Assembly (NCBI RefSeq): GCF_014196535.1
Contig: NZ_JACIDU010000001.1
Span: forward strand, 367,910 to 431,909
Length of the DNA: 64,000 nucleotides
Direction of reading: 5' to 3'
From: Allorhizobium borbori
Lineage (GTDB): Bacteria > Pseudomonadota > Alphaproteobacteria > Rhizobiales > Rhizobiaceae
In this document: positions 47,301 through 55,914 of the stretch, piece after piece
Position numbering within the stretch: the first letter of the stretch is position 1
How the letters are laid out: every line of letters begins with the position of its first letter
The notes under the pieces: generated by a model
Databases searched by the model: none
Seen by the model: only the letters and a program-made list of their open reading frames with translations
What the model was told of the DNA's origin: nothing
Translations under genes and position numbers: made by a program

Positions 47301-48064
47301 CCGTCATAGATGCCGCGCCCGTCGGAAGCCTTGCCGATGGCGTGGATGGCCTGCTCGTAGTCGCGATAGTAGCGGGCGGCGTCGGCAGCCGTGGTCGCGG
47401 CTTCCCCGAGCATGTCATAGGAATAGCGGAAACCCTGCGCCTCGCGCACCTTCGCCCGCTTCAGCGCTTCCTCGATGGTTTCGCCGGTCACGAACTGCTC
47501 GCCCATCATGCGCATGGCCATGTCGACGGCGCGGCGGATGACCGGTTCGCCGCAGCGTGCGATGATGCGGGTGAGCGCTGCCGAAAGGCTGCTGTCATTG
47601 ACGGTGCCGGTCAGTTTGCCTGTGACGACGAGGCCCCAGGTAGCGGCATTGACGAAAAGCGAACGACCGCCGCCGATATGGGACTTCCAGTCGCCTTCGG
47701 AGATCTTGTCACGGATCAACGCATCGCGGGTGGCGTCGTCGGGAATGCGCAGCAGCGCTTCGGCAAGGCACATCAGCGCCACGCCCTCCTGGCTGGAAAG
47801 CGCATATTCCTGCACCAGCCCTTCGACGCCCGTGCCCTTGTGCTTGGCACGCAACGCCACGATCAGACCGCGAGCGGTCTCGCGGATCTGGTTGCGCTGC
47901 TCCCGCGGCAACGAAGCGGCTTCCAGAAGCGGCCTGAGGCACTCGACCTCGGGCCGGCGGTAAGCGGCGGTGATGGCCGCGCGCAGGGTCGTTCGCGGCG
48001 AAACCGGCGGGGCGAAATCGGCGAAGGGTCTGGCGGTATGTCCTGATGTGTTCGTCATGTCCAT
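44378..48064 (-). CDS. putA: Bifunctional proline dehydrogenase / glutamate-semialdehyde dehydrogenase PutA
   Basis: A 1228-residue enzyme that oxidises proline to glutamate, donating electrons to the membrane quinone pool through FAD and to NAD+. The PRODH barrel covers about residues 170-480 (RLVKGAYWDSEIKRAQ). The aldehyde dehydrogenase domain is about 560-1030 with catalytic Cys840 in GQRCSALR. A C-terminal ALDH-superfamily-like domain follows. There is no N-terminal ribbon-helix-helix, so it is not a self-repressing PutA; control falls to the divergent Lrp-type gene. ATG 48058 is an alternative start. Confidence 0.95.
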   Translation of the reverse strand: MDMTNTSGHTARPFADFAPPVSPRTTLRAAITAAYRRPEVECLRPLLEAASLPREQRNQIRETARGLIVALRAKHKGTGVEGLVQEYALSSQEGVALMCLAEALLRIPDDATRDALIRDKISEGDWKSHIGGGRSLFVNAATWGLVVTGKLTGTVNDSSLSAALTRIIARCGEPVIRRAVDMAMRMMGEQFVTGETIEEALKRAKVREAQGFRYSYDMLGEAATTAADAARYYRDYEQAIHAIGKASDGRGIYDGPGISIKLSALHPRYTRAQPQRVMNELLPAVKALMQIAKSYDIGVNIDAEEADRLELSLDLLEVLALDPDLAGWDGLGFVVQAYGKRCPFAIDFIVDLARRAGRRIMVRLVKGAYWDSEIKRAQIDGQADFPVYTRKVHTDVSYVACAKKLLAATDAVFPQFASHNAQTLATIYHLAGPDYHVGKYEFQCLHGMGEPLYEEVVGPDRLNRPCRIYAPVGTHETLLGYLVRRLLENGANSSFVNRIADPTVTVDDLTVDPVDRVHAMPEPGARHDRIALPKDLFGAGRRNSDGYDLSNEDTLAFLGREFAASTGKAWVAPPALADASMEGETRPVLNPADHTDIVGSVTEVSEDTARRAVSLAATIGIDWAGVSVKDRAGILDRAADLYQQNMPALMALAVREAGKSIPNAIAEVREAIDFLRYYAEQAKLTLGPVHRPLGPVVCISPWNFPLAIFTGQIAAALVAGNPVLAKPAEETPLIAAEAVRLLHEAGIPRSALQLLPGDGRVGAALVAAPETAAVMFTGSTEVARLIQKVLADRVSAAGKPVPLIAETGGQNAMIVDSSALAEQVVFDVIASAFDSAGQRCSALRVLCIQEDVADRTLGMLKGALKELSIGRTDRIDADIGPVITAEAQGIIEAHVERMRAAGCPVERFPLPPETAKGTFVAPTIIEIRSLADLKREVFGPVLHVLRYRRGDLDRVIDEINGTGYGLTFGLHTRLDETIAHVTGRVRVGNVYVNRNVIGAVVGVQPFGGRGLSGTGPKAGGPLYLGRLVTVAPVPPKHGSIHTDAAAVDFSGWLRRKGNLQAADTVRQQASASGLGLERELPGPVGEKNLYALHPRGRILVVPHTEAGLYGQIGAVLATGNMAVVDKAAGLEKCLVGLPASVAARIEFTVDWEKDGPFAAALVEGEADAVRTVCQRVTTLAGPLVTVHAATSEAAAHEDGWTLNWLLEEVSTAINTAAAGGNASLMSIG

Positions 48065-48234
48065 GTCCCGAATCCTGGAGAAAGGAGCGCGTCCTGCCGG
48101 TTCATCCGGCGGCTTTTCGGCGCTCGAGCTTTATGGATAAAGAATACCCGATCTTCGCGGGAATGATGGACTTTGATTGGTATCTTTTGTAGGCTTTGAA
48201 GCCAAACATAATGCCATATGAAGTGAATTTCACC

Positions 48235-48696
48235 ATGGATCAGTCAAAAGATGGCGAACTTGACCCATTCGACCTGAAAATACTCGACGCCGTCGTGGAA
48301 GACGGGCGGATTTCGATTACCGAGCTTTCCGAAAAGGTCGGGCTTTCGAAAACGCCGGTGACGGCGCGGTTCAAACGTCTGGTGGAAGAAGGCTTCATTC
48401 TCGGCTTCCGAGCGGTGCTGAACACCCAGAAGCTCGGCCTCGATCACGTCGCCTTCGCGGAGGTGAAACTGACGGATACACGCGAGGATGCACTACGAGA
48501 ATTCAACCGGGCCGTGCGGAAAATCCGCGAGGTGGAGGAGTGTCACATGATCGCGGGGCGCTTCGACTATCTGCTCAAGGTGCGCACCCAGAACATTCGC
48601 CGTTATCGCGAGGTGCTGGGCGAAAAGATCTCCAGCCTGCCGCATGTGGCGAGCACATCGACCTCTGTCGTCATGCAATCGGTGAAGGAATCCTGA
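48235..48696 (+). CDS. putR: Lrp/AsnC-family activator of putA (PutR)
   Basis: About 153 residues with an N-terminal AsnC helix-turn-helix (LDPFDLKILDAVVEDGRISI then ELSEKVGLSKTPVTARFKRL) and a C-terminal RAM effector domain (ECHMIAGRFDYLLKVRT). It is divergent from putA, the standard arrangement of PutR in rhizobia, where it activates putA with proline. The start is uncertain: ATG 48235, ATG 48211 and TTG 48196 are in frame. I favour 48235 by family length. The 170-bp intergenic region should hold its binding sites, but I could not assign a box. Confidence 0.88.
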   Translation: MDQSKDGELDPFDLKILDAVVEDGRISITELSEKVGLSKTPVTARFKRLVEEGFILGFRAVLNTQKLGLDHVAFAEVKLTDTREDALREFNRAVRKIREVEECHMIAGRFDYLLKVRTQNIRRYREVLGEKISSLPHVASTSTSVVMQSVKES

Positions 48697-48699
48697 GGT

Positions 48700-49641
48700 T
48701 CAGCCTGCCGCCGGCACGTACTCCGCGACGGTGACCCGGTTTCGCCCGTCACGCTTGGAGGTATAGAGCAGTTCATCCGCCCGACGCAGCAGGGCGGCCG
48801 GCGTATCGAGCCCCGCCGCCTGCGCAACGACTCCGCCCAGGCTGACGGTCAAAACACCTGCCGTGGCGGAGGCTTCGTGGAGAATGCCGAGACCCGTAAC
48901 CTTTGTGCGCACTTCATCGAGGAAGGCCGCCAAATCATGCGGTCCCGACTTCAGCAGAACGAATTCTTCGCCGCCATACCGCGCGGCAATTTCGCCGCTT
49001 CGCCCGGTCATCTCCGCAAGCACGCGGGCCACGGCCTGCAGGGCACGGTCGCCCTCCGCGTGGCCGTAGCGATCGTTGAACTGCTTGAAATGATCGACAT
49101 CGAGCAGAGCAACGCCGATGGGCTGGTCATGCTCCATGGCTCCCCGGATGGCACGGGCAAAAGCCTCCTCGAAGGAACGGCGATTCGCCAGTCCCGTCAG
49201 CCAGTCCTCACGCGAAAGCCGTTCGAGTTCGCGGCGCTGGGCGGCGAGTTTCAGATGAATGTTGACGCGGGCGCGCACGATCGTCGGGCGAACCGGCTTG
49301 GTGATGTAATCCGCCGCGCCAAGCAAAAGGCCACGCTCTTCATCCGCCTCGCTGGCCTGGCCGGTGATGAAGATCACGCCGAGATCGGCCCGTTGCGGAT
49401 CGGACTTGATGAGATGGAGCACCTCGTAGCCGTCCATGCCCGGCATGGAAATATCGAGGAGGACCAGACTGACATCCTCTTCCCGCAACCTTTGCAGGGC
49501 GCTCTCGCCATCCTTGGCCAAAAGCAGGCGACAGTCTGACTGGAGGGCTTCGGCAAGCGCCGCACGGTTGACGCGGTCGTCATCGACGATCAGGACGGTT
49601 GGAAGCCGGGAGGCGGTCGCTTCGTTTACGCTCGTCATCAA
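48700..49641 (-). CDS. Response regulator with GGDEF domain (diguanylate cyclase, PleD-like)
   Basis: A 313-residue protein: a receiver domain (about residues 14-130, phospho-acceptor Asp63 in LVLLDISMPG) and a GGDEF domain (about 145-305) with an intact active site GGEEF at 223-227. The allosteric inhibitory RxxD motif expected at 214-217 reads RSGE, so product inhibition may be altered. Its ATG overlaps the stop of the hybrid kinase gene (49638-49641), indicating that the kinase phosphorylates this protein and so sets c-di-GMP output. It is convergent with putR. Confidence 0.9.
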   Translation of the reverse strand: MMTSVNEATASRLPTVLIVDDDRVNRAALAEALQSDCRLLLAKDGESALQRLREEDVSLVLLDISMPGMDGYEVLHLIKSDPQRADLGVIFITGQASEADEERGLLLGAADYITKPVRPTIVRARVNIHLKLAAQRRELERLSREDWLTGLANRRSFEEAFARAIRGAMEHDQPIGVALLDVDHFKQFNDRYGHAEGDRALQAVARVLAEMTGRSGEIAARYGGEEFVLLKSGPHDLAAFLDEVRTKVTGLGILHEASATAGVLTVSLGGVVAQAAGLDTPAALLRRADELLYTSKRDGRNRVTVAEYVPAAG

Positions 49642-52600
49642 GGGGCCACCCCTCCTGTTCCCGTCACCATCCGCTCGAGTTGCTCAAGCGCATCCAGTGC
49701 GGCGACAAGTTCCAGATCCTCGAAATATGCCTGTACTTTTCGCACCAGCGCCTGCGCCGCATCGCCCGCAAGCTGCGTGGCAATGCCCTCCAGAAGAGAC
49801 ATTGCCGCATAATCCCCGGACTCCACAAGGGGTTTGGCGTCTGCGATCAACCTCTGCACATCGCCACCCGCCGGCACCGTTGCAACGAGCATCAGCGATG
49901 CGGAGATTGCGTTCACGGCAGCAAGAAGCTCGACAAGCCGGTCACGGAAACCGCCGGCTTGCGCGGAAACTGCCGTGCCGTCACCGTCGCGGGCCGCAGT
50001 TTCCAGTCTTGCCGCAATCCTGCAGAATGTCTTCGCTTCGAGATAGGCGGCGCTGCCCTTCATCTGGTGGGCCAGCATCGCTATGCTGTCCAGGTCCTTC
50101 GCCGCCAGAAGGCGGTCCAGCGTGACCGGCACATCGGCAAAATCACGCGTAAAGCCCTGAAGCAAGCGCCTTACGCGCTCTTCGTTACCGTTGAAGCGCC
50201 GGAGAATGGCGGGCAGGTCAACGGGCGTGGCCGGGTGTTCAGGGTCGACAAATGCCGGCACAGGGCTCCCCGCACCGTCGATCACGTCGCCGGCGCTCAA
50301 CACATCGGCCAGCGTGCTATAGAGTGCAGTCTCGTCGATGGGCTTGGTCAGGTGGGCGGTCATGCCCGCGTCAAGGCTGGCCTGCCGATCTTCCTGGCTT
50401 GCCTGGGCAGTCAGCGAGATTACCGGAAGGCCGGCCCAGACCGGATTACGACGGATTTCGCGGGCAGCTTCCAAACCGCCCATGACCGGCATGTGCACAT
50501 CGAGAAGAACGACATCGAAATTGCCGGCCGCAAGTTTTTCCAGAGCCTCGGCACCGTTGCAGGCCGTTTCGACCACCATACCGACCGCGTGGAGAAAATC
50601 GGTCGCAACCTCGCGGTTCAGCGCATTGTCATCGGCCAGCAGAACCCGGCGACCGGACAGTGATATGCGCATGTCAGCGGCAACATCCGTGCCCGTTGCT
50701 GGCATGGCGGGCTGCTCGTTGCCATCCGCAGGAACCAGAAGGTCGAGCATGGTGTTGTACATGACCGACTGCGTGACCGGCTTGATCAGGACACCCTGCA
50801 AACCGACCTGCTCCGCACCCTGCAAAATCTCTTCGCGGCCATAGGCCGTCACCATCAGAACCGCCGGCATTTTTGCCAGCGCACCATCGGCGCGCATGCG
50901 GCGGGCAGTTTCCAAACCGTCGAGATGCGGCATTCGCCAGTCCATCAGCACCACGTCGAAGGGCCGGTTGGCCAGCGCCCGTTCATGCAACAGGGCCAAC
51001 GCCTCCATGCCGGAAGCGCGCACGTCGATCTCGACGCCCAGACCGTTGAGCATCTCGGCCAGCGCCATGCGGGCGCTTTCATTATCATCGACGATCAGTA
51101 CCCGCTTGCCCTTGAGACGTTCGGGAATGGCTGTCGCCGGACGGGTCTGGATGGCAGGCGGCGCTGCCATGGTGAAGCTGAAGGTGGTGCCAACACCCGG
51201 TTCGCTCGTCACGCCGATTTCGCCGCCCATCATCTCCACCAGCCGTTTGCTGATGGCCAGACCGAGACCGGTACCACCATATTTGCGGCTCGTGGCCCGT
51301 TCGGCCTGGCTGAAGGGACGGAAGAGGCGGGCAATCTGGTCGGCTTCGAGACCAATGCCGGTGTCGCGCACACCAAAGCGAAGCATCGGCTTTTTCGCAC
51401 CCGGCACCGTTTCCACCGAAATGGCGATTTCACCCTTTTCGGTAAATTTCACCGCGTTGGAAACGAGATTGGTCAGCACCTGCCCAAGCCTGAGCGGATC
51501 ACCGATGATGACCGGCGGCACATCCGGTGCCACGGAGAAGATCACCTCGAGCTGCTTTTCTTCCGCGCGCAGAGCGGTGATGACAGAAACCGATTCCAGA
51601 ACCGATTCCAGCGTGAAATCCGTCTGCTCCAGCTTCATGCCGTCGGCTTCGATCTTCGAATAATCGAGGATGTCGTTGATGATGCCGAGCAGAAGGCGGG
51701 CGGATGTGTCGATCTTTTCGAGATAATTGCGCTGCTTGGCTGTCAGGTCGGTCTGAAGCGTCAACCGCGTCATGCCGATGACGGCGTTCATCGGCGTGCG
51801 GATCTCGTGACTCATCGTGGCGAGGAAGTCGCTCTTGGCGCGCTCGGCATCCTCCGCCTTTTCCTTGGCCGCTTCCAGCGCCTGGGCGGAAGCTTTTTCG
51901 GCTGTAATATCCAGCAGGATGCCGTCCCAGACGGTACGGCCATCCAGAAGATCGTGACGCGCAGCCCGCAGGCGCAGCCAGACGAGGCGGCCATCGCGGG
52001 CGTTTACGCGGAATTCGTGATTGAAGGTATCGCCACGGTCGATGAACGACGCCAGCGCCGTCTCATAGGCGGTCCGGTCCTCCGATACCATCAGCCCCAG
52101 CAGGCTCTCGCGACTGTCGATCATTTCGCCCGGCGGAACACCGGTCATCTTCTCGATGCCCGCGCTTATGTAACTCACCACCAGTTTTCCGGTCGCGCCA
52201 CGCTCAAGACGGAGGACCGCGCCACTCGGCAGATTGTCTGCCAGCATCGCCAGTCGCGCCATCTGCTCGTGACGCTCGCTCACGTCCTGCACCGTGCCGG
52301 CAAGAGCAATGAGTTCGCCATTCTCGCCAAAGACAGGCCCGCCGCGCAGCATGGCGGGGAAGTGCGATCCATCCTCGCGCAGATGCGTCACTTCCAGACG
52401 GTAGGGCTCACCGTTTGCGATGCAGTTGTCCATCGCTGCGTTGATACGCTCGAAATCCTCCGGCGAGGTCAGCCGTTGCAGGTCATTGACCGTCACCGCC
52501 GGGCCGTTGGGATCCGCACCATTGAGCACATGGAGCATGTCCGAGGAATTGAACTCGAGGGTTTCAAGATTGAGCGTCCAGCTTCCGATACGGGCCAGAC

Positions 52601-53753
52601 GTTCGGCCCTGCGCATGGCGGCAAGGCTCTTTTCCGCCGCTTGTTCGGCTGCCCGGCTTTCGGCTATCGAACGGCGCAGTTCCGCTTCGGAAGCCGCCAG
52701 GCTCTGGCGCAGGGTTTCGAATTCGGCAACGTAGGAAGGCGGTACATCGACAGCCTCACCTTCGCCTCGCGTGCTGGAAACCAGCCTGGCATGGTCCGCC
52801 AGAAGGCGGATAGGCTTCAGAATGTTGCGCACCAGAAGCCAGGCCAGAAGGGAGGCGACAAAAATCGTCGCTGCGGAGGCTGCCGCCATAACGGCAATAG
52901 GCTTCTGCCAGCGGCTGTTGAAAAGGGTGAGCGGTTCGCCCACCACGGCCACCCAACCCGGCGTACCGGCAATGCGCTGGAAGGCAAAGACGATCTTCTG
53001 GCCCTCGATGGTACGCGCCTCGAACAGGCCGGAACTGGTGCCGAGCGCCATGAGCGCCTGCCAATCCGGCACCGGTCGACCGAGAAACTTCTCCGCATCG
53101 CGCGAACGGCCGATGATGCGGCCGCTGCCATCCGTCACCGCCAGCGTGACCGACTGGCTCGCCGCGCCCTGCCGCGCGAGCGGGCGCATGAGTGCATCCG
53201 GCCGTACGACGATGAGGTCCACCTCGACCATGCCTTCGGCGTTTTCGGGAGCGGCCACCGCCAAGGCGATGCTGGGGCGGGGGTTTTCCGCACTGGAGAT
53301 GAGATTGGAAAGCTGTGGTTCGCCCTTGCGTGCAGCGGCACGGGCAAGCCCTGCGAGCTCCTCGCCCGGAGCACCCGAGACAACGGTGAAATCCGTTCCC
53401 TGACGGCGGATGAGAACCTGGTGAAACTCACCATCGCCGAAGGACTGCGACAGCCACCGCCGCTCCGCCTCCTCGCTGGCGGAATGGCCCGTCATCAGCG
53501 CATAGGCGCGGATCATGCGGGAGGCTGAATCCCGTTCGCTTTCGACAGACTGCGCCACCACATGGGCGGTTTCCATCATACGGCTGACCGATCCGTCGCG
53601 ATAGGACAGACCGGCGTTGAAAAGCGTGATCGCTACCACGCCGAGCGTTGGCAGCAGCACGAGAAGGATAACACCGGCAATACATAACCTCAGCGACGGC
53701 AACCTTGCCGCGCCGTTCCGCCAGAACCGCCATAGTCCGTATTGCTGATCCAC
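49638..53753 (-). CDS. Hybrid sensor histidine kinase (PAS-HisKA-HATPase-REC-REC-Hpt)
   Basis: A 1371-residue membrane sensor kinase. Two membrane helices (about residues 20-45 and 285-310) flank a periplasmic sensor of about 240 residues. Then follow a HAMP-like linker, two PAS domains (about 380-500 and 505-635), HisKA with His649 in MSHEIRTPMN, HATPase (GGTGLGLAIS), receiver 1 (Asp938, VLMDWRMP), receiver 2 (Asp1085, VLLDVHMP) and an Hpt domain with His1229 (AHQMKGSAAYL). The start is GTG 53753 with GGAG 7 bp upstream. The architecture is a complete phosphorelay ending in a transferable Hpt. The overlapping REC-GGDEF gene is its probable acceptor. Confidence 0.92.
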   Translation of the reverse strand: MDQQYGLWRFWRNGAARLPSLRLCIAGVILLVLLPTLGVVAITLFNAGLSYRDGSVSRMMETAHVVAQSVESERDSASRMIRAYALMTGHSASEEAERRWLSQSFGDGEFHQVLIRRQGTDFTVVSGAPGEELAGLARAAARKGEPQLSNLISSAENPRPSIALAVAAPENAEGMVEVDLIVVRPDALMRPLARQGAASQSVTLAVTDGSGRIIGRSRDAEKFLGRPVPDWQALMALGTSSGLFEARTIEGQKIVFAFQRIAGTPGWVAVVGEPLTLFNSRWQKPIAVMAAASAATIFVASLLAWLLVRNILKPIRLLADHARLVSSTRGEGEAVDVPPSYVAEFETLRQSLAASEAELRRSIAESRAAEQAAEKSLAAMRRAERLARIGSWTLNLETLEFNSSDMLHVLNGADPNGPAVTVNDLQRLTSPEDFERINAAMDNCIANGEPYRLEVTHLREDGSHFPAMLRGGPVFGENGELIALAGTVQDVSERHEQMARLAMLADNLPSGAVLRLERGATGKLVVSYISAGIEKMTGVPPGEMIDSRESLLGLMVSEDRTAYETALASFIDRGDTFNHEFRVNARDGRLVWLRLRAARHDLLDGRTVWDGILLDITAEKASAQALEAAKEKAEDAERAKSDFLATMSHEIRTPMNAVIGMTRLTLQTDLTAKQRNYLEKIDTSARLLLGIINDILDYSKIEADGMKLEQTDFTLESVLESVSVITALRAEEKQLEVIFSVAPDVPPVIIGDPLRLGQVLTNLVSNAVKFTEKGEIAISVETVPGAKKPMLRFGVRDTGIGLEADQIARLFRPFSQAERATSRKYGGTGLGLAISKRLVEMMGGEIGVTSEPGVGTTFSFTMAAPPAIQTRPATAIPERLKGKRVLIVDDNESARMALAEMLNGLGVEIDVRASGMEALALLHERALANRPFDVVLMDWRMPHLDGLETARRMRADGALAKMPAVLMVTAYGREEILQGAEQVGLQGVLIKPVTQSVMYNTMLDLLVPADGNEQPAMPATGTDVAADMRISLSGRRVLLADDNALNREVATDFLHAVGMVVETACNGAEALEKLAAGNFDVVLLDVHMPVMGGLEAAREIRRNPVWAGLPVISLTAQASQEDRQASLDAGMTAHLTKPIDETALYSTLADVLSAGDVIDGAGSPVPAFVDPEHPATPVDLPAILRRFNGNEERVRRLLQGFTRDFADVPVTLDRLLAAKDLDSIAMLAHQMKGSAAYLEAKTFCRIAARLETAARDGDGTAVSAQAGGFRDRLVELLAAVNAISASLMLVATVPAGGDVQRLIADAKPLVESGDYAAMSLLEGIATQLAGDAAQALVRKVQAYFEDLELVAALDALEQLERMVTGTGGVAP

Positions 53754-53842
53754 AAGATGCTCCGTTTAGCCGGAATCTAGGGATAAACCTTAAAGAGACG
53801 GATAACGGCGGTCTAGGCTTTCTGACCCATAAAGCCACAGGG

Positions 53843-54619
53843 TTATTCGAGCGTCTCAATCAGGGCGGGAAGATCGGCCACCGTCTCGATGACGTAGTCG
53901 GCACCCGCGGCCAGAAGCTTTTCCGCAACCTTGTCGTGCAGGGCTTTGCGTGCTTCCGGTGAAAGGGCGGAGAGTTCTTCGGGTGTCAGGCCGGCCTCGT
54001 TGCCGGAGAGCGTCAGGCCGACCGTCAGGCAGCCAGCCGCCACCCCTTCCGCAATGCCCGGTTCGGTATCGTCCACCTTGATGACCGCGCTGGCGGGGAA
54101 GACGCCGAGATCGAGGAAGCACTTGTACATGCCATAGGGTGTCGGGCGGCCGAAGGGCAGATCGTCGGCGCAAATGAGATTATCCGGCTCATAACCCTGT
54201 TCCTTCGCCAGAGGAAGAACCCGCTCCATGATGGAGCGGGTGTAGCCCGTGGTCGAGCCCACCTTCATGCCCCTGGCCCGGCAATCATTGATCGCCTCCA
54301 GCGCGCCGGGTATCAACGTGCAGTAATTGGTGACGACTTCCTCGTTGAGCGGCACAAAGAGCGCATAAACGGCATCGATGGCGGCTTCATCGGGAGCGGA
54401 ACCCTGTGCCGCCTGCCAGCGGGCGGCAATATCCGGCTCGGCCAGCATGGCGGCGATATGCGCCCGTTTCGGCAGACCCATCGGCTTGCGGGCATCGGCA
54501 ATCGAGGTTTCGACGCCAAACTTGGCGAAGGTTTCCACGAAAGCGCCCATCGGGGCGAAGGAACCGAAATCGATGATCGTTCCGGCCCAATCGAAAACAA
54601 CGGCCTTGAAGCGGGTCAT
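53843..54619 (-). CDS. phnX: Phosphonoacetaldehyde hydrolase (phosphonatase) PhnX
   Basis: A 258-residue HAD-superfamily enzyme that cleaves the C-P bond of phosphonoacetaldehyde to acetaldehyde and phosphate. The nucleophile is Asp10 in FDWAGTIIDFG. The Schiff-base lysine is Lys51 in PMGLPKRAHIA. The acidic metal loop VDDTEPGIAEG is present. The start at 54619 overlaps the FAD oxidoreductase stop (ATGA), so the two are coupled, although the frame is open to 54685. Phosphonatase defines the 2-aminoethylphosphonate branch. The partner transaminase PhnW is not encoded in the window. Confidence 0.94.
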   Translation of the reverse strand: MTRFKAVVFDWAGTIIDFGSFAPMGAFVETFAKFGVETSIADARKPMGLPKRAHIAAMLAEPDIAARWQAAQGSAPDEAAIDAVYALFVPLNEEVVTNYCTLIPGALEAINDCRARGMKVGSTTGYTRSIMERVLPLAKEQGYEPDNLICADDLPFGRPTPYGMYKCFLDLGVFPASAVIKVDDTEPGIAEGVAAGCLTVGLTLSGNEAGLTPEELSALSPEARKALHDKVAEKLLAAGADYVIETVADLPALIETLE

Positions 54620-55743
54620 GCGGCGTCTCCATAAAGATCGGCAATGGTTTCCTCGCCAATGGCGAAGGCGGTGGATGCGCCGCAACCGGCGGTGACGATC
54701 GCGATGCGGATCGCGTCGGCGGGCTTGTCGGTAAAGCGCCAGTTCGCCGCTGCGGCATAGGTGCCGACCCAGCGCTCGCTGATCGTCCGGCCCGGCAAGT
54801 CGAGCACCGCGTCGAACTCATCGAGAATGAGCTTGTCGACCGCCTCGCTGGCGAAGGGATCGGGCGTTGCGGCATAATGGTGACTGTCGCCCACGACGAA
54901 GGAACCATCGGCTGACTGGGTGACGATGAGGTGGATGCCGTTCTCACGCTCCGCCTTCATCTCCACGTCAAGCCGTGCCTTCAGCGCCACGGCTTCCGGC
55001 AGCATCGAATAGCCGAGATAGCGGCCAAGGCCGAGATCGGACTGGACGGCGGTCTTGAAGGAAACCGGCGCCCCGGGCCTGATGCGCAGCATCTGCAGCT
55101 TGCAGCGCGTTGCCCTGTAGGTGGCAATGCGTTCGGGGAACAGGCCGCTGAAATCGTCACCGGGGCAGATCACCGCTGTTTCGGCTTCGATCGGACCGTT
55201 CGAGGTCTCGATCCTCGGTGGCTGAACCGCCGTGACGCTGGTCTGCCAGCGAAATTCGACACCATAGCGTTCAGCGAGATAACGGGAAACCAGCGGAATG
55301 GCCGTGCGCGATTCCACGCGCACCTCATGCGGGCTGTAGAGAGCGGCCCGTACCGCCTCGCGGCGCAACGCCGGGACGAAGGAGAGCGCTTCCTCATAGC
55401 CGATCTTGCGACACTTCTCGCCCATCGGCGTTTTCAGGAAGGCATCGATAACCGCTTCGGATTCTTCAAGGCGCGCCGTCAGGACAAGTCCGTTGAGCAG
55501 GACGGGAATTTGGGCTGCCGCCGCCACCTCGGCCCAGACTTCACGGGCGCGCCGCGCCTTTTCCCAGCAGTCGCCTGCTTCCTGACCGGTGACGGTGACG
55601 AAGCCGAAATTGCGAACCGAAGCGCCGTTTGCCTGCGCGTCCCTGTCCACGACAACGACACGCTTGCCCCTGCGGGCGGCCGCCAGCGCATGCGCCAGAC
55701 CGACGATGCCGGCACCGACCACGGCGAGATCGTAGTGAGCCAT
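54616..55743 (-). CDS. FAD-dependent oxidoreductase of phosphonate clusters (TIGR03364-like)
   Basis: A 375-residue DAO-fold flavoprotein with N-terminal FAD motif VVGAGIVGLAHA and the characteristic GASVRNFGFVT block, then SFVPALRREAV and a C-terminal ITAG-like VTAGCGASTAF. This family is recurrently found beside 2-aminoethylphosphonate genes, and members have been reported to oxidise AEP or N-methyl-AEP toward phosphonoacetaldehyde. That would supply PhnX, with which it overlaps. The start 55743 has AGGACATCGG upstream; the open frame extends to 55887. A weak PHO-like repeat lies 48 bp upstream. The substrate is inferred from family and context. Confidence 0.82.
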   Translation of the reverse strand: MAHYDLAVVGAGIVGLAHALAAARRGKRVVVVDRDAQANGASVRNFGFVTVTGQEAGDCWEKARRAREVWAEVAAAAQIPVLLNGLVLTARLEESEAVIDAFLKTPMGEKCRKIGYEEALSFVPALRREAVRAALYSPHEVRVESRTAIPLVSRYLAERYGVEFRWQTSVTAVQPPRIETSNGPIEAETAVICPGDDFSGLFPERIATYRATRCKLQMLRIRPGAPVSFKTAVQSDLGLGRYLGYSMLPEAVALKARLDVEMKAERENGIHLIVTQSADGSFVVGDSHHYAATPDPFASEAVDKLILDEFDAVLDLPGRTISERWVGTYAAAANWRFTDKPADAIRIAIVTAGCGASTAFAIGEETIADLYGDAA

Positions 55744-55914
55744 TTCCGATGTCCTGTTCTGCCATTGCACGCGAGCCGTAACGGCCTTCGATGACACAGG
55801 CATGTCGCAACCGCTCGCCCCGAAAGGTTTATCGGGCCGGGTGATAAAGGCCAAGACCGCCAGACCGTTGCTTCCCTCTGGCCCCATCGTTTATCGAGGG
55901 TGGCTCCAACGGGA

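Noticed and set aside
44270..48046. Two long plus-strand frames opposite putA
   Set aside because: Antisense shadows of a 1228-residue gene with clear PRODH and ALDH motifs.
50925..53528. Open plus-strand frame opposite the hybrid kinase
   Set aside because: Antisense shadow. The kinase frame carries all phosphorelay residues.
55791..55808. Second PHO box, minus strand, before the FAD oxidoreductase gene
   Set aside because: Only 4/7 and 6/7 matches to CTGTCAT and no convincing -10 at the right distance; kept only as a weak possibility.
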